This document shows positions 21,839-29,802 of a DNA stretch of 29,802 bases, in pieces. A model generated the notes under the pieces. That model did not search any database and was not told the DNA's origin. It saw only the letters and a list, made by a program, of their open reading frames with translations. Source of the DNA: a virus; the IMG/VR virus record IMGVR_UViG_3300033233_000135, positions 1-29,802 of that record. One strand, written 5' to 3'. Position numbers and translations under genes: made by a program. Positions within the stretch are counted from its first letter, which is position 1. Each line of letters opens with the position of its first letter.

Positions 21839-22750
21839 ATGCCGTATCCATACCCGGAAGTTTCGACTTGGGAAGAAATGTCGGGAAGCCCTGTTGAAAA
21901 GTGGTCTTACTTTGCTTTTCAATCGACGGTGACGTTGCTTTGTCCGTGGGATGAACGGACGTTACTTGCCGCTTCTATCATGTCCGGTGGCGGGGAATTC
22001 TATCCTCGTATTCCACAATCGACAGCACGGGCTCGCAATGTCGATATTGTGCCTTTTGATGCCCAAGTGACCGGGGTGTCGGGTGCAATCGCCACAAAAT
22101 ACGAAAAAGCACAAATCACGATCACTTACGATTCCAATTGTCCGGATGGGGATCTAATCCAAGAGTCGATGGAGCCGTCGTGTGACATGCTTCAGTTGGG
22201 AATCATTGGTTTTGCTTGGGGTAAGTGGATTCCAAGAGAACCTGATTTTGATCCCACTTTTTCTGAAATAGGGGAGGCTCATTGGATTAAAGAGTCTCCT
22301 TTGTTGGAGGAAGAGGGGCCGGCAAAAGTTGTTCCTATGTTTGATTGGAAACTGACGATCCATAAGGTGATCCAAGTTCCGGACATGATGGATGAAATTG
22401 TGGGCAAGGTCAACGACCGGGACATAATCAGCCCTACACTAAAACAGATTTTCAAGAAGGGTACGTTGTTATTTAACCCACCCACGGCTTCCCGAACGTT
22501 GACGGTGGACACAAATATGACGTGGCAAAAAACATGGGAATTGTCCTATCGTTTCACGCATCGGGTTACAGGGTGGAACTACTATTGGCGACGGGCAACT
22601 CGTAAGTGGCACCAAATTGTGTATGATCATTTTGCTCCCGGTGACAATGACCCAAATGTTATGGTTTTTACGGGAGTGAAAGAATACAAAAGCTATGAGG
22701 AGGTTGACTTTTCCCCGTTGCTGCCGTGGATAACCCCACAAAATGCCTAG
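21839..22750 (+). CDS. Putative distal tail / baseplate protein
   Basis: The product has 303 residues. No family motif is recognised. The sequence is beta-rich with many aromatic residues: 'EKWSYFAFQSTVTLLCPWDE', 'KAQITITYDSNCPDGDLIQE', 'DWKLTIHKVIQVPDMMDEIV', 'WELSYRFTHRVTGWNYYW' and VYDHFAPGDNDP. Its place right after the tape measure gene is where distal tail proteins lie, and the strand-rich composition agrees. AGGAGAAAAG before ATG 21839 is a strong ribosome site. The call is from gene order. Confidence 0.6.
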   Translation: MPYPYPEVSTWEEMSGSPVEKWSYFAFQSTVTLLCPWDERTLLAASIMSGGGEFYPRIPQSTARARNVDIVPFDAQVTGVSGAIATKYEKAQITITYDSNCPDGDLIQESMEPSCDMLQLGIIGFAWGKWIPREPDFDPTFSEIGEAHWIKESPLLEEEGPAKVVPMFDWKLTIHKVIQVPDMMDEIVGKVNDRDIISPTLKQIFKKGTLLFNPPTASRTLTVDTNMTWQKTWELSYRFTHRVTGWNYYWRRATRKWHQIVYDHFAPGDNDPNVMVFTGVKEYKSYEEVDFSPLLPWITPQNA

Positions 22751-22764
22751 GAAGGGAAGCGTAG

Positions 22765-25263
22765 ATGAAGGATCTGATTAGAACGCCCCGGGCAGGAGAA
22801 TTACTTACCGTAGGGCAAGTCCAACACCTTGTTGACAATGCTAAGGAATCGGACAAGATTCGGTCGGGAATCGTTAGCGGTCAAGGGACACTTCATCGCA
22901 AGATTGTGCAAAAAGGACAATGGCGTCCTTTTTATGCTCCGACTGAAATGGACGTCCCTGCTTTCGGTGTGTTGGTACAATCGTCTAGGGGAAAGAGTGG
23001 CACTTTTCCACCGATCCCGATAGCAGCCATGTTTGGGCGGGGATCATGTCCTATCTTCGTGAATGGTGATTCCATCGTTCCAAAAGAGGGGACGGGTCAT
23101 TGGATTTCCCCAACTATCGATCCTATCCAAGTTGCCTATGATCCCCAAGATGGGGTTCCGAAAAATGGGGAGGTTTGGGGCCCTGTCCCGGGCAGTTACC
23201 TTGTGCGAAAAGGGTTTCCGGGGTTTGTAGTTCAGTTAGACCCGGAGGTTTACACCATAACCCCGCCAACGGTTCAGACATGGGCTTGGATGGCTTACGA
23301 TTGGTCCTTGTGCGGTGTTCGGCTCGCGTGTGCCAAAGACCCGATCGTGCCTCAGGGCGTGGCGTGCGGGCGTCTACCGCGTTGGGATGCTACATTGAAT
23401 GGTGGTAAGGGATCCTACACGTTAGATCCGTGTAACCCAATTTGGGTAAAAGAAACAGCCCTCGCATTCTCCGCAAACCCCGGAGATTGCCTAGTCGTTC
23501 AACCGATCGAAAACGATACGACTTGGGAAGTTTTGGACGTGATTCCAGGGTGTGGTATTTGTGCCTCTTTGGCGGAAACGACTACCCCAACCCCGCCGGG
23601 CGATCCCGGCGGGGGAATCCCTACGGCCCATCCGACGTGTGCGGGATCGTGTAAATACGAATGGTCCGGTCCTTCTCAGTATTGGATTTTGGTAACGGAT
23701 GGATGTTCCGGAACCACAACTACAACCACAACCACGGGAACCCCAACCACGGGATCCCCAACGACAGCGGACCCCAATTTCACAACGATTACCCCGGCTC
23801 CGTGCAATTGTCCAACCACGGTAGCACCCATTCCGGTTGGGAATGCGTGGGTTCCGAACGATTTCATCGCAAATACAACAACTACAACCACAACCCCGGC
23901 TCCAACTACGTCCGTTTGTAAATGTTCACCCCCGTTGTTTTGTGGAGTGACCAATGGGGATTGCACTTGGACCTATTGTTCCACTTCGGACATTTATCCG
24001 CCGTGCGGGACCACAACAACCACAACAACAACCACAACCACGGGGTCACCCACAACCACAACGACTACCCCGGCTCCGTGTGCCTTAGGGTGTGAATGGT
24101 GGGGCGGATGGCCGGGACAAGGATCGGGATGGTACTTGTTGCGTAGTGATTGTATTCCGTTGACGTGTCCGTGTGCATACCCAACAAGAGAACCCGGAAG
24201 ATGCGATCGGATCACAATGCCTTGCGTTCCGGTCGTGCCCCCGCCCCCGCCCCAACCCTTTTGTTTGGGGACATGTACGTGGGCATGGGCGGCAGATCCT
24301 GCCAACGTATGGGTCCTTGTTAAGAGTGGATGCCTTGCGAGTGGTGTTTCTGATTGTCATTGTGACGCTCCTTCAGTTGCCGGAACCGTATGTTGGGAAC
24401 CAGCCGAAACGGGTTGCGGTTCTCATTCTGGAGGAGGTGGCGGCGGGGGTGGGGGAACCACTACAAGCGGTCCTACTACGCCTTCCGTAACAACTACCCC
24501 GGGGGTATGTTCCTCCAAGTGCAAGTGGCGTTGGGGACAATCATCTTGGGCACAAGTTTCCAATCCATGTCCTTCGTTGTGTCCTTGTTGCCCGCCGGTT
24601 TATTCTGGACGGGATAATTGTGAGATAGCGTCAACTCCATGCAATACCAATTGCAACACAACGACGCTTCCACCGACAACAACGACACCTCCACCGACAC
24701 CTCCACCGACAACAACAACGGGATCTTGTTCGGGATCGTGTACGTTTACATGCGTTCAAATTGAGGGAAACTACATTTGGCAAAAAACAATTCCATGTCC
24801 TCTTTACCTCATAGGACCGGGAACGTGTAATTGTGGACGATTTTGTGAACCCTATCCATGTATGGCAGGAACGGTGCAATACACAACACAAGTAAGTTGT
24901 GTCTCTTCATTGGATTCCACCCCAACAACAGGATGCCCCCCAACGACGATCCCTCCGATAACGACGATCCCTCCGACAACGACGATCCCTCCGACAACAT
25001 GGCCCCCTTTGTGTAATGGAGGTTCAACGTGGAATTGGATCGGTGGTGTTACTCCTCCATACTGTCAAGGGTATTGGGTATTGGTGGACAGCAATTGTTC
25101 TAGATCGGATTCGAAATCTCAGTGTGTCGGTCCTCCTGATTTTCCAAATAGCGGGTGTGCTCCTTACCCACCAATTTGTTCACCTTGTCTTGGTGGAAAT
25201 TGCGTTGCGAATGGAATGGCTGGAAGTCCTTGTGATTGTGGATATGTTCCGGGGGGCAATTAG
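22765..25263 (+). CDS. Tail fibre or adhesin: Cys-rich modules on threonine/proline linkers
   Basis: The product has 832 residues. Residues 1 to about 270 form a virion-attachment part with no repeats. After that about seven Cys-rich modules follow, most starting C-x-G-x-C-x-W-x-W and holding WVLV-x-SGC or similar (for example 'CLGTCTWAWAADPANVWVLV'). They are separated by linkers of 10-30 residues of Thr, or Thr with Pro (TTTTTTTTTTTGSPTTTTTT; PPTTTTPPPTPPPTTTTGS). A run of nine Gly lies near residue 555. The linkers look like stiff, possibly O-glycosylated spacers, and the Cys modules probably form disulphides outside the cell. The last gene before the glycosyltransferases, it is the natural candidate for their substrate. 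A receptor-binding role is inferred from position and make-up. Confidence 0.7.
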   Translation: MKDLIRTPRAGELLTVGQVQHLVDNAKESDKIRSGIVSGQGTLHRKIVQKGQWRPFYAPTEMDVPAFGVLVQSSRGKSGTFPPIPIAAMFGRGSCPIFVNGDSIVPKEGTGHWISPTIDPIQVAYDPQDGVPKNGEVWGPVPGSYLVRKGFPGFVVQLDPEVYTITPPTVQTWAWMAYDWSLCGVRLACAKDPIVPQGVACGRLPRWDATLNGGKGSYTLDPCNPIWVKETALAFSANPGDCLVVQPIENDTTWEVLDVIPGCGICASLAETTTPTPPGDPGGGIPTAHPTCAGSCKYEWSGPSQYWILVTDGCSGTTTTTTTTGTPTTGSPTTADPNFTTITPAPCNCPTTVAPIPVGNAWVPNDFIANTTTTTTTPAPTTSVCKCSPPLFCGVTNGDCTWTYCSTSDIYPPCGTTTTTTTTTTTGSPTTTTTTPAPCALGCEWWGGWPGQGSGWYLLRSDCIPLTCPCAYPTREPGRCDRITMPCVPVVPPPPPQPFCLGTCTWAWAADPANVWVLVKSGCLASGVSDCHCDAPSVAGTVCWEPAETGCGSHSGGGGGGGGGTTTSGPTTPSVTTTPGVCSSKCKWRWGQSSWAQVSNPCPSLCPCCPPVYSGRDNCEIASTPCNTNCNTTTLPPTTTTPPPTPPPTTTTGSCSGSCTFTCVQIEGNYIWQKTIPCPLYLIGPGTCNCGRFCEPYPCMAGTVQYTTQVSCVSSLDSTPTTGCPPTTIPPITTIPPTTTIPPTTWPPLCNGGSTWNWIGGVTPPYCQGYWVLVDSNCSRSDSKSQCVGPPDFPNSGCAPYPPICSPCLGGNCVANGMAGSPCDCGYVPGGN
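23716..25010 (+). repeat. Simple-sequence repeats encoding Thr and Thr-Pro linkers
   Basis: Runs of ACA/ACC codons occur near 23716-23770, 23875-23905 and 24010-24072, a CCACCGACA-type run at about 24665-24722, and three tandem copies of an 18-base unit (ACGACGATCCCTCCGACA, one base changed in copy 1) at 24943-24996. A G-rich block at about 24428-24456 encodes polyglycine. Such runs can expand or contract by slippage or recombination and change linker length. Confidence 0.8.
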
Positions 25264-25307
25264 TTTTTGATCTGTTTTTGGGAAGTGTCTTGAAAGGAAG
25301 TGGAACT

Positions 25308-27089
25308 ATGAATTTGTTGCTAACGATCGGCATGTCCTCTTATGATGATCCGGTAGGGTTGGCGTTCACCCTACATTCTCTCATGCTTCACCATGCGGAA
25401 GCCATGCCGCATTGTGAAATTTTCGTTGTGGACAATCACGCAAACAAGGACGTGAACCAACGGACAATGTCGGCGTGTGCTTGGTTGGCGGCATCCAGCC
25501 AAGAGGTATGGGATCAAGAGATCAAAGCCGGGCGAAGGCCGGAATGGATGCCTTTGGTGGGCAAAATCACGTATCGACCCTATACCGACGTGCAAGGGAC
25601 GTCCTATTCTCGGGAACAGATTTTTTTGCACGCGGCGGCCCCCAATGTTGCGTGTATTGATTCTCATGTCATTTTGTGTCCCGGGTTTTTGGAGAAACTG
25701 ATTGATTGGCTATCTTTCAACCCGGACGAAAAGTGGCTAGTCCAAGGTCCTGTGATTTTGGACGATCATCGAAACACGGCGGCCATATTTGCCGATACGT
25801 GGCGGGAAAAAATGTGGGGTACGTGGGAAAGTGATCCCCGGGCTGACGGAACCGAACCGTTTGATATCCCCATGCAAGGCTTGGGGTTCTTCGCTTGCCG
25901 GCGGGACGATTGGCTTCCGTTTCCACCCGGGCTTGCCGGTTTCGGGGGTGAAGAGGGAATGTTGCATGAATACTGGCGACAAAACGGACGAAGAACCGTT
26001 TGCATTCCGGATCTGAAATGGTGGCACCTGTTTCGGGACAAGGGTGCCCCGGCCCCGTACAATTCGGACATTTGGGATCGGATTCGCAACTACGTGATAT
26101 GGGCACAATTCTTGAAGATGGACATGGCCCGTATTCGTGATCATTTTTACGGTGGCGGTCTTGTGTCGAAAGAGGATTGGGAAGCCCTTATGAGGGATCC
26201 CATTGCTACCCGCATTCCACCTAGCCGGCCCCCGGCCGGGTCGTGTGGGTCGTGTGGCGGGGCTAAAGTAGCGGCCCCCGATGACATCCTGTCCCTAGAG
26301 GACCTGTTGTTCAACGTGAACAACGTACAAAGCGATATGCACGTTCACGCCCCCAAGCTGTTAGAATTGGCGAAACAGTGTCGCCATATCACGGAAATCG
26401 GAAAAAAGCATGAACCCACGGTGGTGTTCCTTGCGGCCCAGCCGGATCGTCTGGTAAGCTACAACCACGGGCTCCCCAGCAACGGCGTTCTTCAGGCGTT
26501 GCAAAAGAGATCCGGACGAACCGATTTCATTATTACGCACAACGATTGCATGACCGGGGATGCGGAAGCAACGGACATGCTTTTCGTCGATGAGATCCAC
26601 CGGGCAGATCGGTTGTGGGCTCAGTTGGAAAAGTTTGGCACCAAGACACGGAGGTTCATTGCCTTCCATGATACGGCACTTTATGCAGAGGCGGGGCAGG
26701 ACAACATGCCGGGCTTGTTGCCGGCCATTCGTCGGTTCGTGCAAACCTATCCGAAGTGGAGCGTGGTCTATCACACGCAAGAATTGTACGGCCTTACGGT
26801 TCTTTCGTGTGATCCGGAAGACAAGAAAAAGTTGCCTAGCGGTCCCCGGATGGCGTTCAACTATGCAAAGGCTTTGGCGAAACATACGCTCACGGGTAGG
26901 AAGGTTCTTTCAGAAGAACAGGTGATGGCCCGCTTGGACGTTTGTTCGTTGTGTGATCAACGATCGGACAATCGTTGTGCGGTGTGCGGTTGTTTCCTAG
27001 ACGAAGGCCCAAACGATATGGAGGGCAAGGCGTTGTGGGCCGATCAAGATTGTCCTCTTGCAAAGTGGCCGAAACATGAAGCGACGTGA
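25308..27089 (+). CDS. Bifunctional glycosyltransferase (GT2-like) / methyltransferase-like protein with zinc ribbon
   Basis: The product has 593 residues. ATG 25308 has AAAGGAAG upstream, and the frame's earlier ATG (25236) lies inside the previous gene. Residues 1 to about 275 look like a GT-A fold: 'LLLTIGMSSYDDPVGLAFTL', CEIFVVDNHAN near 43, and 'ACIDSHVILCPGFLEKLIDW' near 117 with DSH in the place of DxD. An SCGSCGG hinge lies near 311. Residues about 340-545 resemble class I methyltransferases or CmcI-like proteins ('ITEIGKKHEPTVVFL', 'TDMLFVDEIHRADRLW', 'RFIAFHDTALYAEAG'), but the Gly-rich SAM loop is poor, so activity is doubtful. Residues about 546-582 are a zinc ribbon (CSLC, CAVCGC, DCPLAKW). 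It probably decorates a virion surface protein or a cell-surface sugar. Confidence 0.75.
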   Translation: MNLLLTIGMSSYDDPVGLAFTLHSLMLHHAEAMPHCEIFVVDNHANKDVNQRTMSACAWLAASSQEVWDQEIKAGRRPEWMPLVGKITYRPYTDVQGTSYSREQIFLHAAAPNVACIDSHVILCPGFLEKLIDWLSFNPDEKWLVQGPVILDDHRNTAAIFADTWREKMWGTWESDPRADGTEPFDIPMQGLGFFACRRDDWLPFPPGLAGFGGEEGMLHEYWRQNGRRTVCIPDLKWWHLFRDKGAPAPYNSDIWDRIRNYVIWAQFLKMDMARIRDHFYGGGLVSKEDWEALMRDPIATRIPPSRPPAGSCGSCGGAKVAAPDDILSLEDLLFNVNNVQSDMHVHAPKLLELAKQCRHITEIGKKHEPTVVFLAAQPDRLVSYNHGLPSNGVLQALQKRSGRTDFIITHNDCMTGDAEATDMLFVDEIHRADRLWAQLEKFGTKTRRFIAFHDTALYAEAGQDNMPGLLPAIRRFVQTYPKWSVVYHTQELYGLTVLSCDPEDKKKLPSGPRMAFNYAKALAKHTLTGRKVLSEEQVMARLDVCSLCDQRSDNRCAVCGCFLDEGPNDMEGKALWADQDCPLAKWPKHEAT

Positions 27090-27285
27090 TTTCCTTTTGA
27101 ACGTGTGTGGAGCATTGCCGGCGGTTTTCTTGGTCCCGATGCTAGTTGAGGGACAGAAAACGTGTGAATGGGACACTCCTACACCAAAACCACAATTGAG
27201 GGAATGGTCCCCTACTACCACTACCCTTTCTCCAACAAGAAGGGAATTCGATCGAACGTGGTGGAATTCCGGCGAGAATAAATAG
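27076..27285 (+). CDS. Small exported protein with Tat-type signal
   Basis: The product has 69 residues from ATG 27076, which overlaps the end of the previous gene by 14 bases. The first 25 residues are 'MKRRDFLLNVCGALPAVFLV', with a twin-arginine RRDFL and a hydrophobic core, so it would be sent through the Tat pathway. The rest is short and Pro/Thr/Trp-rich (PTPKPQL, SPTTTTLSPT), like a miniature of the fibre linkers. A Tat signal is unusual among virion genes. It may carry a modified or cofactor-free small peptide to the periplasm or cell wall. No family is recognised, and the alternative in-frame ATG at 27058 would hide the signal. Confidence 0.65.
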   Translation: MKRRDFLLNVCGALPAVFLVPMLVEGQKTCEWDTPTPKPQLREWSPTTTTLSPTRREFDRTWWNSGENK

Positions 27286-27296
27286 GAATGTCCAAC

Positions 27297-29105
27297 ATGA
27301 ACATTGCAGTTTTGCTTCCGACGTATGGACGTCCGAAACTGGTATCCAATGCCGTGGGTTGTTTTGTTGCTCAGACATATCCCGCCGATAAGTGTCGTTT
27401 GTTGTGCCTTGACGACGGGAATCAGACTCACGGGGAAGGTCCTAATTGGAGAATCGTCAAGGAGGTGGATCGGTATCCTAACATGATGCCGAAATACAAC
27501 CGCATGGTGGAATTGCTGAACCAATGGTGGCCGGAATGGGACGCCATTGTTTTGCAAGATGATGATGATATCTATGGGCCGACGTGGTTGGAATCTCACG
27601 CATGGGCCCTTGAGCGTCGTCCGTGGTCTTATCCATCTCATGTTTGGAGTCTGTACGGGTCCAAGATCCACAAAGGGGAAATGCCGGTCATGGAGGAGTC
27701 CGGTGGCCGGTTTTGGGCATCGACGGGGATCACGCGAAAGTTGTTCGCTAACATCGGGGGCTTTGGTTGCGGGGAAGAGAAGGATTTTGATCTTCGATTT
27801 CTTGGAAAAATGCGAACCTTTGGCGGGGCCCCTGCAAACCCTATCGATCAATCAATGCTGCCCCAATACTGTTACGGTTGGGGACGGTCCAATCATCTAT
27901 CTTCATTGACGGGGAACCCGCATTGGTACTTGCTCCACCGAAAACAAGATGATCGGACGTGTCCATTCCCTACGGTTCCCGAATTGGACATGGACACGAA
28001 GCTGTTGTACGAACGAGTTTGGTATTCCAAGCCGTCATTCCCCGCCGTCCCTATGCAGTTTGGAACCAAGCATACGCGGTTTGATATCCCCCGGGTCTTG
28101 ATCCTTTCGTCAGCGTTGATGCTCGGCGGGGCGGAAGAGTGGATTCGTCAGCTTGTTGAGTTGGTTCCCAACGTCAACTTCATTGGGATAGCCCTACCCC
28201 GTACAGCAACGGGATTGACGCATCGGGCGAATGAATTCCGAAAGTGGCTTCCGGTATTCTTCATGGACGAACGCCCGGATCTGGTTCAGTCTGCCAACGT
28301 CTATTTGTGTTGGGGGCAAGGGGCGTCGGCCTTACCGACACCCAAAGGGCGTCCTAAGGTGTTTGTGTCGCACGGGGAGGACTTAGCATGGACCCGGACG
28401 GCCGTGGTGCAGGGCGTCAATCTCACGCATTGGGCGGCCGTGGCGGAAGTGGCAACCAAGTGTTTAGTGGAGGAGAAGAAATCCCCCATTAAAGTGATCG
28501 ACAATGCGATTGACTTGACTCGACTTGTTCCACTTCGGCCGAAGAAACAAGCCCGGGATTTGTTGGGGATTCCTACCGACAAAAAAATAATCATGTATGT
28601 TGGACGCAATTCCTCAGAAAAAGGATCTCTTCAATTTCGCAAAATGTCCGAATTGTTGTCCGATGATTGGATGGCAGTAGCAATCGGGTACTTGTGCGAT
28701 ACCTTGCCGGCAACGGATCACTTTCTTGGTCTTCCATATCATAACGATCGGGCAGCTATTTATGGGGCAGCGGACGTCCTTTGTTCCATGTCCATAACCG
28801 AAGGTTTTGGATTGGCGAATATCGAAGGACTTTGGTGTGGGCTCCCGTTGTTGTCAATGCCGGTAGGCGTCCTTTCGGACTTGCCGAAAGAAGCATTATG
28901 GTTCAGGATGACTCCAGATCAATCGTTGCCAGCATGGGCAGCTATGATCCCTTACACTTTGTTTCACAAGAACAAGGACCAACAAGAAAAGGGATGGAGG
29001 GTAAACCTAGTCCGGACCTATATTGAGGACCATTGGGGCTCTTCCACGTTTGCTAAAGAGTGGTCCGAATATCTCAACACTGTTGCACGGGAAGGAATCC
29101 TCTAA
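27297..29105 (+). CDS. Two-domain glycosyltransferase (GT-A plus GT4)
   Basis: The product has 602 residues. ATG 27297 is preferred to the in-frame ATG 27288, because the AGGA ribosome site is 9 bases before the former and abuts the latter. Residues 1 to about 235 form a GT-A (GT2) domain: 'NIAVLLPTYGRPKLVSNAVG', LCLDDGN near 37 and an acidic DDDDIY metal site near 88. Residues about 260-602 form a GT-B (GT4) domain: 'LILSSALMLGGAEEWIRQLV' near 277, VGRNSSEKGS near 436 and the EX7E pair in 'ITEGFGLANIEGLWCGLPLL' near 500. The two domains could add two sugars in turn. It sits between the GT/methyltransferase fusion and a methyltransferase, so one glycan pathway is likely. Confidence 0.88.
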   Translation: MNIAVLLPTYGRPKLVSNAVGCFVAQTYPADKCRLLCLDDGNQTHGEGPNWRIVKEVDRYPNMMPKYNRMVELLNQWWPEWDAIVLQDDDDIYGPTWLESHAWALERRPWSYPSHVWSLYGSKIHKGEMPVMEESGGRFWASTGITRKLFANIGGFGCGEEKDFDLRFLGKMRTFGGAPANPIDQSMLPQYCYGWGRSNHLSSLTGNPHWYLLHRKQDDRTCPFPTVPELDMDTKLLYERVWYSKPSFPAVPMQFGTKHTRFDIPRVLILSSALMLGGAEEWIRQLVELVPNVNFIGIALPRTATGLTHRANEFRKWLPVFFMDERPDLVQSANVYLCWGQGASALPTPKGRPKVFVSHGEDLAWTRTAVVQGVNLTHWAAVAEVATKCLVEEKKSPIKVIDNAIDLTRLVPLRPKKQARDLLGIPTDKKIIMYVGRNSSEKGSLQFRKMSELLSDDWMAVAIGYLCDTLPATDHFLGLPYHNDRAAIYGAADVLCSMSITEGFGLANIEGLWCGLPLLSMPVGVLSDLPKEALWFRMTPDQSLPAWAAMIPYTLFHKNKDQQEKGWRVNLVRTYIEDHWGSSTFAKEWSEYLNTVAREGIL

Positions 29106-29674
29106 TGCCGATGGGATGTTCTTCATTGGTCCCCTACGTTGTGAGTCTTTTAGAAAAGCAAGACCCACTTCATTGCATTTTGGATCTTGGGATTGGGATG
29201 GGGTTCTATGGGACGGCCATTCGCCAGTGGATCGACAAGGGCAAGCATCCTTTCGGGACATGGGTTGTGGGGGTGGAGGGTTTCCCCGAATACCGCAATC
29301 CGGCATGGAATCTGTACAACCAGATCCACGTTCAGACAATCCAAGCCTACTTGGACAATTGGGAATTGAGCGGCGAGAAACCGTGGGACGCTATTCTACT
29401 TATGGACGTCCTAGAGCACTTCCCTAAGGATGATGGGCGGATTCTGTTGCGGAGAATCCGAAACCAACTAGGCGGGGATACCGCCAAGTTGATCGTGGGC
29501 ACCCCGGCCGTGTGGATGGAACAGGGGGCCGCTTACGGCAATGCCTTAGAGGTTCACCATTGTTGGTGGACGGCTGAAGAATTAGCCGGTGAGGGCTTTA
29601 CCATCATCCAACAAGGCACGGAACCGAATGAGTTTGGGCATCGGATGGTGTTGGGGTGGTCCCCTCGATTGTGA
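29105..29674 (+). CDS. SAM-dependent class I methyltransferase
   Basis: The product has 189 residues from ATG 29105, which overlaps the previous stop (TAATG); the upstream ATG at 29060 lies in the previous gene. The SAM-binding loop is 'ILDLGIGMGFYG' (about 25-36), the acidic residue that binds the ribose is in VGVEGFPEY (about 55-63), and motif III is 'WDAILLMDVLEHFPKDDG' (about 93-110). The DVLEH form is common in small-molecule and sugar methyltransferases. The C-terminal half closes the fold (TAELAGEGF-type helix; HRMVLGW). It likely methylates a sugar laid down by the neighbouring transferases, which is inference from context. Confidence 0.85.
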   Translation: MPMGCSSLVPYVVSLLEKQDPLHCILDLGIGMGFYGTAIRQWIDKGKHPFGTWVVGVEGFPEYRNPAWNLYNQIHVQTIQAYLDNWELSGEKPWDAILLMDVLEHFPKDDGRILLRRIRNQLGGDTAKLIVGTPAVWMEQGAAYGNALEVHHCWWTAEELAGEGFTIIQQGTEPNEFGHRMVLGWSPRL

Positions 29675-29801
29675 ACGGGGATACTCGGTAGGACACCCAC
29701 ACCAATTGCCCATTATCGAGAATGTCGGCATGGTGGGGCTCCCGTTGGTGGATTTCTCCCCCGAACAAAACCCGATCGGCTTTGTATTGGGCATCCCGTA
29801 G
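29628..29801 (+). CDS. Small hypothetical protein after the methyltransferase
   Basis: A frame from ATG 29628 to TAG 29799-29801 gives 57 residues. The part beyond the methyltransferase stop, 'HQLPIIENVGMVGLPLVDFS' followed by PEQNPIGFVLGIP, reads like real protein rather than shadow. The true start is uncertain, since this ATG overlaps the previous gene by 47 bases and has no clear ribosome site. No family is recognised. It may be a small enzyme fragment or a short structural protein. Confidence 0.4.
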   Translation: MSLGIGWCWGGPLDCERGYSVGHPHQLPIIENVGMVGLPLVDFSPEQNPIGFVLGIP

Positions 29802-29802
29802 G

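Noticed and set aside
23676-24305. Minus-strand Val-rich frames opposite the fibre gene
   Set aside because: The Val runs are simply the complement of Thr codon runs.
24943-24996. Three 18-base tandem repeats as a CRISPR-like array
   Set aside because: There are no spacers, and the units are in-frame codons of a Thr/Ile/Pro linker in the fibre gene.
26997-27851. Minus-strand frame of 284 codons opposite the glycosyltransferase genes
   Set aside because: It runs across three real plus-strand genes and their junctions and shows no family pattern.
1-29802. tRNA or rRNA genes
   Set aside because: I saw no cloverleaf with a T-loop consensus and CCA-type acceptor on either strand, though I could not run a search program.

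Overview
The window is the late (virion assembly) region of a tailed bacteriophage or prophage, read almost entirely on the + strand with genes overlapping by 1 to 60 bases. The head genes resemble phage Mu (DUF1320/gp36-like, DUF935 portal/gp29-like, F-like minor head protein, I-like protease, G-like virion morphogenesis protein). The capsid is gpE-like, and the tail genes are siphovirus-like: tube, frameshifted chaperone and tape measure, with no sheath seen. No integrase, repressor, replication or lysis gene is in view, so I cannot say whether it is integrated. Cys-rich modules joined by threonine/proline linkers, and a linker motif of the PRDHGKFAS type, remind me of planctomycete-associated phages. 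That host is a guess from style, not a proof.

Layout: 2-130 end of an upstream gene; 133-618 gp36-like; 644-2703 terminase small and large subunits; 2706-3438 HNH protein and a helix-turn-helix/zinc protein; 3435-4997 portal; 5002-5271 small protein; 5272-5547 noncoding and rich in long stems; 5548-6152 two small genes, the first possibly anti-defence; 6149-12499 a 2116-residue multi-domain minor head protein; 12499-13243 three small proteins; 13373-17090 protease/scaffold, decoration protein and major capsid; 17199-21829 tail completion, tube, chaperones and tape measure; 21839-25263 distal tail protein and a Cys/Thr-rich fibre; 25308-29674 glycosyltransferases and methyltransferases with a small Tat-signal protein between them; 29628-29801 a last small gene.

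The most striking object is inside the minor head protein. An intein of 282 residues (6956-7801) interrupts the conserved NGWN/CRC motif. Its centre has no LAGLIDADG endonuclease. Instead the opposite strand carries an uninterrupted 245-codon gene (7741 down to 7004) that reads as a helix-turn-helix plus Vsr/EDxHD-type homing endonuclease. It has its own Shine-Dalgarno sequence and a good sigma70-like promoter, both written into the codons of the intein's C-terminal splicing blocks. Both strands of about 740 bases therefore appear to be coding: one for a protein that splices itself out, the other for the nuclease that would spread it.

The same minor head protein continues with nine helical repeats, a kinase-like domain and an R-S-E ADP-ribosyltransferase domain. 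That layout suggests an effector carried in the virion and delivered with the DNA, as T4 does with Alt.
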